64,000 nt of DNA, from assembly GCF_000002425.4 (NCBI RefSeq), contig NC_037257.1:15634708-15698707 (forward strand), given 5' to 3'. This DNA is from Physcomitrium patens. Taxonomy: Eukaryota > Streptophyta > Bryopsida > Funariales > Funariaceae. The notes beneath the pieces were generated by a model. That model was not told the DNA's origin. It did not search any database and was given only the letters and a program-made list of their open reading frames with translations. Each line of letters begins with the position of its first letter. Within the stretch, counting starts at the first letter, position 1. Shown piece after piece: positions 54,297-63,188 of the stretch. Both the position numbers and the translations under genes were made by a program.

Positions 54297-56002
54297 TGTC
54301 GTGTTGTAACACGAGTATACTGTGAAAATATAAAGAGAGAGGACTTTTATTAATGTTCAGTTACCTCGAATATTGGGAGCAACGACCAATTCCAGTGCAA
54401 ATACTGAGAGGCTAGGTTCAGTCACCCCGTTACAGTCAACCGGGGCTTACTGAAATGCTCCGTTCGATTCCAATAACGGGAGTCAGTAGAAAGGGAAAGG
54501 ACCAATTCAACGACGGGTGAGTCTGGTTCGAAGAGCAAATTGGATCCAATTTCAAGACATCCAATCCAGGTCCTCTTACCCAATATGAGAACTGAATTGG
54601 TCGGGTAGCCCAATGCGGTCTAATTGTGGGAACATCTAGGTCTTACTACGGGCCTCTTATCCAATATGAGACCTGAATTGGTCGGGCGATTCAATGTTGT
54701 CCCGATTACGGGGCTCTGATTCCGTTTCAGGCTGTTCCGTCTTTTGTGCTGTTCTGGAGACGTCTTTTCGGTAAAAAGATCTCTTAAAGGTAAAAACGGA
54801 GGAGAAAGCTTTGACGACGGAGCCAATACTGAATCCAAGACAGAAGGAGCCAATTCCAGATCCAAGACGGAAGGAGCCAAGTCCGGATCCAAGACAAAAG
54901 GAGCCAATTTCGGATCCAAGACAAAAGGAGCCAATTCCAGATCCAAGATGGAAGGAGCCAATTTCGGATCCAAGACGGAAGGAGCCAATTCCGGATCCAA
55001 GACGAAAAATTGAAGAAATTCAGAGACTAGGGTTTGAAAGAGGGGAGAATTAGGGTTAAAGGGGAGGAAGGTTAAGAAATAAGGGGGGGGGTTTTTTTCA
55101 GATTGGGTTTTTTGGATCAAAGTGCTAGCTTCAAGCTCTTTTCAAGGTCACTAGTTTGGTTTCATTAGGGTTGTGAGGGGAGAGCAATCGCTACTCAAAG
55201 TCAGTGTTTATTTTGGTGTTTCGGATTTTATATAAAACATTGATGGTTTGTATCCTCAATCGGTTTGTGCAAGTCGTGTAGCATCTATAAATCAAAATTT
55301 GGTATTGTTTGGATAGTTGGGTGTGCTAAGTGTATACAAAAATTTGTATTAATCTAACAATGCAATCAAGAGATATCTGGGTTTTAGTACAAAGGATTGT
55401 CAAAAGTTGGCAGTCTAGGGTTGGATAGGGTTTCTGTGATATCTGAAGATCTACTAGTTGGATCGACGTAATTTTTGGCTTGGTAATAGAAGATTTGGAG
55501 ATCAAGCGGCTATTCAATTTTGAGCTGGAGTTAACGGTTGACAAAGGAGAAATCACTTTTGGAGTTTCTACATCAAATTTCAAGGTTGCGGCCGAGTGTC
55601 ATCAGTGCGGTTTTTGGGCGTTTTCTTGCAATCTGTAAGTTGGATTGGGCTGAAATTTTCTAAGCATATAGAAGGCTTCTACTGGTATTTGGGTGCAAAA
55701 TTTCACACTAAGTGGACGGTTGGATCAAAAGTTACAGCTTATCAAAGCTCACTGGCTAGTATTAGGGCTTGTTAAGAAAAACAAAAATAACTTAATTATA
55801 AAAGAAATAAAACAATTGGAATATTGTATGGTTAAAATGACTATGAGGAGTGTTTTTAAATACTTGGAAATTGATATTTAAATTATATTCTTCATACATG
55901 GATAAAATCTATTAGGGTTTCTTTCTTATTTGCAAAAATAACTATACATTCCACAACGAGATACCCAGTGTATTCCCGAACAAGACAACACGTAATACGA
56001 CA
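54297..56002 (+). repeat. Solo LTR, recombinant Gy-C / Gy-B type
   Basis: 1706 bp, TGTCGTGTTGTAACACG to AACACGTAATACGACA, flanked by GCGC (54293-54296) and GTGC (56003-56006), which differ by a C-to-T at a CpG. The unoccupied site is seen in the other Gy-D LTR at about 25796-25806. Left of about 55085 it matches the Gy-C LTR; right of it, it matches the Gy-B LTR almost perfectly. The switch lies in a G/T homopolymer tract. Confidence 0.92.
54819..55007. repeat. 27-bp tandem repeat, seven units
   Basis: Seven consecutive 27-bp units, each starting GGAGCCAA and containing GATCCAAGA, with small differences. The related LTR at 45455-45510 has about two irregular units. Because 27 is divisible by 3, both strands give repetitive open frames. 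Confidence 0.97.
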
Positions 56003-56272
56003 GTGCTTGGCATACTCAACTATCTAGACATCTCTAAAATTTCAACTACAGATGTTTTTCTAATTTCACAAAACAGTCAAGAGTACTAGCCTTAACTTTA
56101 CTGCAAAAAAAATCCAATTTATCAATACAAACATTGACTTTGAGCAACGATTGCAAAGTCCTCCCAAATCCTATGAAATCAAGTCCTATACCTTTTGAAG
56201 GAGCTTGAAGCTAGCTCTCTGACCCCAAAATTTTGATATCCAAATGCCCTCTTCTTTTTCCTCTCTTTTCCT

Positions 56273-56990
56273 TTAACTATGTGAGGTCCCCTTATTCTCC
56301 TGCCTTGGACTCGGAATTGGAACACCTTGAAATAGAACCGAAGCCTCCGTAATCGAAACCTCATTGGGTTGCCCAACCAAGTCAGGTCTCATACTGGATA
56401 AGAGGCCCATAACAGGACTTGGATTGGATGTCCCCATAATTGGGTCAAATTGGCGCTTTACATCAAACTCACCCAAATGTTGAATTGGTCCTTTCCTCTT
56501 TTGCAGACTCCTAGTAAGAACAGCTTAGATACATTCCACCTGATTTATTGGAGTATCTTAAGGACCTTGATTTATCTCTTCAATTTTTTCTTGGCTTTGG
56601 ATCTACTGATCTCGATTATTGAAATTGAACGAAGCATTATATTGTTGATAAGTATGCCCCGACTGTTTGCAATTCCCACACACTGGCATTTAATCGTCAC
56701 TAGCTTTAGGATTGGGATATTTACTAGTATAATGACCAACCTGACTGCGACAAAAACAACAAAGTGGTCTTCTTGCACCCCCATCAGGCATATTAGGTGT
56801 CTCCACCGATATATACCTATTAGACTTGTTCCATGTAGGGTTAGAAAATGATCATAATTTTTCCATTGCTACAAAAGGTACTTGGTTTGATGACATCAAT
56901 GGAGCATATTGCTCATGTCACATATGGTGGTATAGCTTACAATGGGGTGACATTAACTGGCCCTTGAGTATTGGCACTGGAATTAGCCAT
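56273..56990 (-). pseudogene. LTR-encoded zinc-knuckle reading frame (5' LTR copy)
   Basis: Same 718-bp span as 26070-26787. ATG gives MANSSANTQGPVNVTPL, stop. The second frame gives SFSNPTWNK, ETPNMPDGGARRPLCCFCRSQVGHYTSKY (a landmark only; last Cys is Tyr), a stop, then MPVCGNCKQSGHTYQQY, in which the final Cys is Tyr. The tail reads HLGEFDVKRQFDPI, GLLSSMRPDLVGQPNE and ends in a stop at 56273. Decay differs from the other copy, so together they show the original residues, but the frame change between start and knuckles is common to both. Confidence 0.6.
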
Positions 56991-57074
56991 TGTTCCTAAC
57001 ATCCAAGATGACTAAATATTAATAAAATCTTTTTTATTTATATTTTCATCATATATTCATATTACAATACGACA

Positions 57075-57700
57075 TCATTCCAGTCCACATCGCAAGCAAG
57101 ATTTTGGAATTTGGCAGTATATGTAGTGGTTGATCGTGATCCTTGTCATAAGGATAGAAGCTTAGTTTCTGCTATTCGTTCTTCATCATTTTTTCCAAAT
57201 GTGGCTGTAAATACTTCTAAAAATAAATTCAAATCATAGAAGAGTCATGAATCTTTTTTCATTAAAGGTACATATAAAGAGAGAGCACTTCCTGATAGTA
57301 GTGTGCATATATATCCAACTTGGATAAATCCATCAGGATATTGGAAAAGCTGCAACCTTAGATAGAGCTTGATTTGTTGCAAAAACCCTCAAAATTTTGA
57401 TCTTGTTCCATCAAACTTCTCAGGCATAGTAATCCTTGTCCTTGTCATACTTGTAGAAGTAAAACTCCCTGGATTTGGTTGTGACCATAATCTACTTGTT
57501 TCTTTAAACTGCACAACTTTTTATCGCAGACTTTGAACTTCTTCTATAGGCTTAGGCATAGTGCTTCCATGATTCACGTTAGAAATACGTGAGATTTCTA
57601 CTCTTAGAGTTGACAAGCTCATGAAGATCTACTATAGTTACAAATCTATTCTCACTTCCTTTGAGAGTAGCATCCATAATCGTTCCTTCCATAGATAACT
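57075..57700 (-). pseudogene. Ch4 gag, N-terminal part (decayed)
   Basis: The minus strand matches Ch2 gag 38538-39130: a start region near 57680, the ILPEKFDGT-like segment near 57425, and AKFQNLAFDVDWN near 57075-57110, where the Gy-D LTR begins. Many stops. Confidence 0.75.
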
Positions 57701-57721
57701 CAAATGAATTCAAAAGTTAAA

Positions 57722-57888
57722 TTAGAGGAGGATAATCCGCAACCTCTAAAAACAAATCCCATAAAGAGGGATAATCCACTCTCTTTAAAGAAAAGATTAG
57801 TATTAGAAAATAAGTTTTTTTATTTAAAGGTGGGTAGTTCGCAACCTTTAAAAAATAATAATAGAAGTGGGGTAATCCATTCACTTCT
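57722..57888 (-). promoter_or_regulatory. Ch4 leader: four perfect stem-loops
   Basis: 57722-57749 TTAGAGG/CCTCTAA. 57763-57786 AAAGAG/CTCTTT. 57823-57852 TTTAAAGG/CCTTTAAA. 57863-57888 AGAAGTG/CACTTCT. Each stem is perfect although the arms differ. The loops keep GGATAATCC, GGGTAGTTC or GGGTAATCC (window strand). Confidence 0.8.
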
Positions 57889-57916
57889 AGAATAAGACAA
57901 AAGAAATATATTAGTA

Positions 57917-57927
57917 CTCTTGTCAAA
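57917..57927 (-). promoter_or_regulatory. Ch4 primer-binding site, probably self-priming
   Basis: On the minus strand TTGACAAGAGT follows the LTR after 2 nt (GT), as in Ch2. It pairs with 10 of 11 bases of ACTCTTTTCAA at 58105-58095, 31 nt downstream of the TATA box of the same LTR. Confidence 0.7.
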
Positions 57928-57929
57928 CT

Positions 57930-58477
57930 GTCAAGGACATGAATCTCGAAGAAAGGAAATCTTCAATACACTCTTCAATCATTGAAGAGAATTAGAAAGT
58001 CACTCAAAAGGTGATGTAATATTAACTAGAATGGCTATTGCCAAAAAACATGAAGACTAGAAAGTCTTGAAACAAGACTAAGACTCAAAAGGCATTGAAA
58101 AGAGTGAAGAAGGCTTCACTCTTGCCTCCATATATACTATCTAACTAAGAGCCACATGGCAATGTCCTATAGGACCTCCAACATGTGTTGACTTTGCTAG
58201 TCACATGTCTTATCTTGTAAGGTAAGTTACCTATGTATACACTACGTAGTTGGCTTGTTCCACAAGCTATTATATGGAGGTAACTTATTCCACAAGCTAT
58301 CAATACATGGTTAGCTTTTTGGCCAAGTTTCTAATCTACGAACATATCTAAAATCAAAACCGTGTCTATAAAGCTTCTAGGAAGCTTCTCTAGAAGACTT
58401 TATGAAATTATTCTATTTTATCTACTTCTACTTAATCATATAAATAACTATTGAGGTAAATATATATGTCCGTGATA
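57930..58477 (-). repeat. Ch4 5' LTR
   Basis: 548 bp, TGTCAAGGACATGAA (inner) to TATGTCCGTGATA (outer). TATA box (minus) starts at 58136. The next element, Ch5, starts directly at its outer edge without a visible target duplication. Confidence 0.88.
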
Positions 58478-58479
58478 CC

Positions 58480-59560
58480 TATATGGCTTAAGAAGAGATA
58501 TATAAAATACAAGATAGATCTTCATAGACTTTGGTAGATATAATTAATAAGCAATAGGATTGACATGTCTACAAATAGGAAAAGATCTATGCCTACAATA
58601 GTTCAATTTGTCACAAAGACAAGCAATCTTAATATTGTAATGAAGTAGCTATACCTTGTTATCTACAATAAATTGTGGTTATTTTTTATAATAGACATCC
58701 ACATTAATCTTTTGTTGTTCTTGATCTTCTTTTAATTGTGTCTTTATTATTGCATATAACTCTAATAAATAATTTGCTAAATCTTTTGTTATAGGATTAT
58801 CAAATTTTGAAAAGTCAAAAGTATTAAATCATGGATGATAACCATAATTGGCAAAAAAAGATGTTTATTGGCTAGAAGTATATATCAAATTATTGTATGT
58901 AAATTCTACTTATGGCAAAAAAGTTGTCCAATAATCTTAATAATAGTTGATCATACACGTCAAATATTGTTCTAAAACTTAATTCACCTATTTTTTTTGC
59001 CCATCAATTTAAAGATGAAAAGCCAATTTTTTTTATATCCACTTTTAGAATTTTAAAAAAGATTTTGTAGAATCTTGATACAAATTAAGTCCTCCTATCT
59101 AATATAATATCTTTGAGTTTCCATAATAACAATAGATATTGTCAAGAAATAATTTAGCCATTTTTTTACCTACAATAGATTTTTTATATGATACAAAATG
59201 TGACATTTTGATAAAAAAAATCTACTATCACAAATATAGAATCATATAAATCTGAGATTGAAAGCTTAGTCATAAAATCCATAGAAACAAAAAACAATGG
59301 TTGTTCCGCAATAGGTAATGGCTGAAAAAGTTCATAGAGTTGATGATGAAGAGTTTTTAATCTCAAAAAAAACATAATATGATTGTACAAATTCATTAAT
59401 TTCCTTTTACATTTGAAGCAACCAAAAATCTCTTGATATTAATTCCAAAGTCTTATTGTATCCAAAATATTTGGTTGTTAAAAAATCATAATAAATTTGA
59501 AGAATATATAATTATATTTTATCTTCTCAAATATGTAATTGTTTCTTGAAATAAAATAGA
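58480..59560 (-). pseudogene. Ch5 integrase (decayed)
   Basis: 59396-59184 is open: PLPIAEQPLFFVSMDFMTKLSISDLYDSIFVIVDFFYQ, with MDF and the first catalytic Asp region (VIVD). Further left, fragments match the SDRGTQF and DGQ.E regions (about 59100 and 58990) and the C-terminal domain. Stops and homopolymer indels are frequent. Confidence 0.8.
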
Positions 59561-59862
59561 TTATTCTTAAACTTAAACTTGAAATTAGTATAAGACTTAA
59601 GAAAATTATTCTTGATATCATGAACAAAAAAATTAGAAGATATATTTAATTAAATTTTCTTAAAAAAGATTGAATTAAAAATCAATGTTAATTTTATTCT
59701 TCAAAGATAAAAATATTCTATTTTAAGAGATTTTTTTTGTTGATAAAAAGCTTTTGGCACAAAATAAGAACTTCTAAAAAAGATGTCTAACAAACCTTAT
59801 TATTTTTCAGATTGATAAGTAATCTTAAAATCAAATCTTGATAAAAACATACTCTAATAAGC

Positions 59863-60192
59863 TTAGTGATGATTCAAAACATGTGTTGACATAAAATACT
59901 CAAGGTTCTTGTGATTTGTATATACAATGCTTGGACTAGAAGCGTCTTTTAGATAATGATACCATTCTTGAAAAGAATCCATAATTACAAGTTTTTGATT
60001 ATGGATTTCATAGTTGATCTTTGTTGCTAAAACGTTCTTGGAATAGAAAGCTACTAGATGAAGTTTTTCATCTACTTCCATTTGTAATAAAACAACATCT
60101 AAAGCATTGTTTGATGAATTTTTTTCTTTTAAAGAACACCTTTGAAAGTTGACACGATACAAGATTAATGCAAAAATAAATATTATCTTCAA
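59863..60192 (-). pseudogene. Ch5 RNase H (fragment)
   Basis: An open frame of 109 codons: VDEKLHLVAFYSKNV, KINYEIHNQKLVIMDSFQEW, then YTNHKNLEYFMSTHVLN. This corresponds to Ch1 1370-1570. The first active-site Asp region reads EKNSSNNALDVVL, so acidic residues are replaced by Asn. Confidence 0.82.
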
Positions 60193-60479
60193 GGCTTCAA
60201 AAGATGCTTCAGCTTTTTTGTTCCACTCAAGTTTATCTTTACATATTAAGTGTATAAAAAGAACTACAACTTGAAAAAAAAATTAATGAAGATTTAATAA
60301 TAATTAACAAATTTAAAACATATTACATATCTTTGACTATTTTTGATATTTTTCAATCTATGATAGTTTGGATCTTCTAAGATCCTTCAAAAGACTATTT
60401 TTTAAAATGATGTATCATAAGAAGTAAACTTGAATAGTATGAAATACACACTTTTTATCTTGGCATATAATCTTATATC

Positions 60480-61100
60480 TCTTAATTTTTTTAACATTCA
60501 ACAAACATAAATTTTATATTCTTATAAGTTCTTAGAATAGGTCAAGATATTGTTTAAATAAAAAAATGATAAAATTTTCAAGAAACACATAAAGATATCA
60601 TTCATTGGATATTAAAAAGTAGCTAGCATATTTGTGAGTCTACAAAATATGATATTATATTTAAAATATCCATATTTGATTTAAAATATCTATATTTGAT
60701 TTAAAATATCCATATTTGATTTAAAATATAATTTTTTTATTAATCTTCTTTTTTAATGTATACCAAATTATATGCTCTTCATAGATCTATTTTTATATAG
60801 ATCTTTTCTTGATTCAATTGATTAAAAAGTCCAAAAATCAAGGATAGAGGATATCTATTTTTGATGGTGATCTTATTGAGTCTTTGATAGTCTACACATA
60901 TTTGCAAAGATCCATCTTTTTTCTTTACAAATAAATTAAGAACCTTGGTTGGAGATTTAGAATCATTTATAAAGTTCTTTGCCAAATTTTCATCAATGTA
61001 CTCTTTGAGTACATCAAACTTATTTTATAATATGCAATATATTAGTTTGAATGGTGGTTGAGCTTTTTCTTAAAGATTGATGGAATAATCATAAAGATAA
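60480..61100 (-). pseudogene. Ch5 reverse transcriptase (decayed)
   Basis: 60985-60779 is open: MAKNFINDSKSPTKVLNLFVKKKDGSLQICVDYQRLNK (landmark) to IYIKIDL with the first Asp. The rest of the palm is lost or scrambled around a 20-bp tandem repeat (60661-60720). Confidence 0.82.
60661..60720. repeat. 20-bp tandem repeat, three units
   Basis: Three units of TTAAAATATCCATATTTGAT with one C/T difference, starting again at 60721. They lie within decayed Ch5 reverse transcriptase. Confidence 0.95.
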
Positions 61101-61379
61101 TATTTTAGAAGAATATTTCCATTTTTTTTACAAAGACATCTTAACAATCTTAATATTGGTTTGGAATGCCACTTGAAATCTTTTTTTTTTATCAACAATA
61201 GATATGGGGTATATAACAAAAATTGATCTTTCTTTTGCTGCATGCATGAAAGTTTTCACACTTATCAATAATAGTTTTAATGTATCAGTCTTATAGAATT
61301 CTACTTGCCTAGAAAATCTTCGACTAAACTATAAAAAAAATTAAGATTGTAAGAAATCTAATCTATTTGAGGATTACAT

Positions 61380-61690
61380 TTTTTTAGCCATAATAATCCT
61401 AAAATGATTCAGTAAGAAAGAGATCTAATCACATGAAATATTATTAAATTTTTATTATCACTAATTACTATTTTTATAAGAATAGTTTCATATATAATAT
61501 TCATAGAAGATAATGAATAAACATCTATTGTTTTTACATGCACAAGTTTGATTTTCTTAACTAAAGATATATCTTGTTTTTTGACAAAGTCTTTATCTAT
61601 GAAACAGACTAAGGCTTTTGAATCCAACAAGGCTAAGACTTTAAGATTTTTTGATCCTAAAAAAACTTCTATTATAATATAAGATGAGGT
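61380..61690 (-). pseudogene. Ch5 protease (decayed)
   Basis: LDSKALVCFIDKDFVKKQDIS gives the Asp-Ser active-site region with the Gly replaced by Lys, then VHVKTIDVYSLSSMNI. It matches the Ch2 protease at 39655-39890. Confidence 0.8.
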
Positions 61691-61890
61691 ATTTAAATAG
61701 AAAATAGGACCTTTATTAAAAATTACATAAGTTTTCAGTTGTATGATTCTTATTGTAGGTGAAGAAACTTGATTTTCAACATAATATCTTCTTTAACAAC
61801 CATATTCATTATTTTATAATTGTCTCACTTCTTTAAATAATATTAAGTAGTGTGCATGGATTCTCCATAATATAAGCACAAATCTTTTTA

Positions 61891-63188
61891 ACAACGATGT
61901 TATATTGTAATTATTTATAATATGTAAAAATTAACTAAATGATATAATATTTTCATAAATATTGATATATATTAGAGTAGTAATAGATTAATTTAAAGAA
62001 AGTTGATATAAAAAAATTATTTTAAGATTTACCTATTTTGATTATAGTATTTAAATTATATAGAATTTAGATATTTAATAAAAAAATTAAAGAAAATATT
62101 GGAGCTCAAAGATGAAGATCCAAACCTATAAAAAAATATTTTTGAAAGGATGAAAGAAAAATATGGATGGATGAAGGTAAAGAATGAAGATCTTCATTTT
62201 TATTAATTGAAAGCCATGCCCAATAAGCTCTCAAGAGGTGATTCGCAACTATAATAAAGATTTTGGCGACTTTGAAAGAAACATTTGAAAATCAAAATCA
62301 AGGATCATAAGATTTAGAATTTGGACTATAATTTGTATACAAATTTTAGAGGGATTGAAGTTAGGGTGATGAACTTGTTTGAAGATAAGGTATCTTTTTA
62401 AGATATATTATTTTTTTTTTGAAAATACAAGGAATTAAATAATAGCTTTTAGTAATTAAAAGATACGGTAGCAAATGTGATTTTAAGATCTATATCTTTT
62501 GTGAAAGAATTTCTACGTTTGAAATTCGTATGAAGAAGTTATAAAGCATTGAAGACATCACATGTAATTCATAGGTAATAAGTGAGTCGTTTTGTTGATA
62601 GTAATAGCTGGAGCTATATCTTAAATTTTTGAACAAATATTTTATTCGAAATTTTAAAAAACATAAGTTATTAGGTTAAGAAGCTATATATCAAAATTTT
62701 ATGATATTTAAAAATTTAATTTGTGAGATATAAAGAAAATTATATGTTGGTGTATGTAAGTAAGGATTTGAAGCTATTACTAGGATTTTGGCAACATCTG
62801 AAGATTCATAACAAATTTGTAATTGAAATTTTTTTGATAGTTATTTAATATACATCAATATTTCATGTTAAATTTTAGTTTATTTAGATGGTCCAATTGT
62901 AAGATATGAGCTATTGAAGTTTGGAAAAAATTCATCTTAAGAATATATAATAGTTTAGAATATTTTTATCATATTTTAGATGGTCTTTGGTACTTAAGGC
63001 TTATATATTGATATAATTAACTTTATAAGAATAATTTTATATACAAAATTGATACTTTCTTATCTTAAGACTTGATTGAGCAATTAGTAATAGCTAAAAG
63101 TCAAATACTTTTTTGACGCAATTCTTTCTATTCTAAAATATTGATACTTCTACTAAAAGATTCTTAAGGTACTAAAATTTTCAACTAA
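61891..63188. other. AT-rich stretch, possibly the LTR of the next element
   Basis: No gene seen. Its position before a gag, and some segments recalling Gy LTRs, suggest an LTR and leader. I could not find TG/CA ends or the GTGGTGAA primer site. Confidence 0.35.

Larger units (their letters stand above)
25320..57074 (-). mobile_element. Gy-D: Ty3/gypsy element without chromodomain, host of the inner nest
   Basis: Minus strand. 5' LTR 57074-53522, primer site 53518-53500, gag 53460-52106 continuing at 37763-37314, protease about 37200-36798, pol 30350-26992, polypurine tract, 3' LTR 26871-about 25320. Continuity of gag and protease across the Ch2 and Ch3 insertions is exact: the 5-bp target duplications rejoin the frames of the same element. 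The 3' LTR has lost about 290 bp at its outer end. This element gives the pol type that belongs to the Gy-B gag. Confidence 0.88.
53522..57074 (-). repeat. Gy-D 5' LTR, split by a solo LTR
   Basis: TG/CA ends at 53522 (TGTCGTATTAC, LTR 3' end on the minus strand) and 57074. Without the 1706-bp insert and its 4-bp duplication it is about 1843 bp. It contains an ATTTT-rich microsatellite (about 53745-53835) and an LTR-encoded zinc-knuckle frame (56273-56990). Confidence 0.9.
24049..58477 (-). mobile_element. Chromovirus Ch4, outer layer of the nest
   Basis: Read leftward on the minus strand: 5' LTR 58477-57930, primer site, hairpin leader, gag 57700-57075, [Gy-D insertion 57074-about 25320], protease about 25317-24898, a deletion that removes reverse transcriptase and integrase, ORF2 remnant 24852-24489, polypurine tract, truncated 3' LTR 24448-24049. 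The matching orientation and order on both sides of Gy-D imply one target element. The zinc knuckle and protease start were lost at the Gy-D left edge, so no target duplication remains to prove it. Confidence 0.7.
58478..61890 (-). mobile_element. Chromovirus Ch5, decayed and truncated
   Basis: Minus strand: gag zinc-knuckle remnant (61885-61835, CLYYGESMHTT), protease 61630-61380, reverse transcriptase about 61000-60500, RNase H 60192-59863, integrase about 59560-58480. The chromodomain, ORF2 and both LTRs are missing; the left edge is cut at the Ch4 LTR. A member of the Ch1/Ch2/Ch4 family, older by its density of stops. Confidence 0.85.

Noticed and set aside
54620-55120. 166-codon minus-strand frame and 80-90-codon plus-strand frames with Pro/Leu/Ala or Lys/Ser repeats
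   Set aside because: Produced by the 27-bp tandem repeat, which opens several frames at once.
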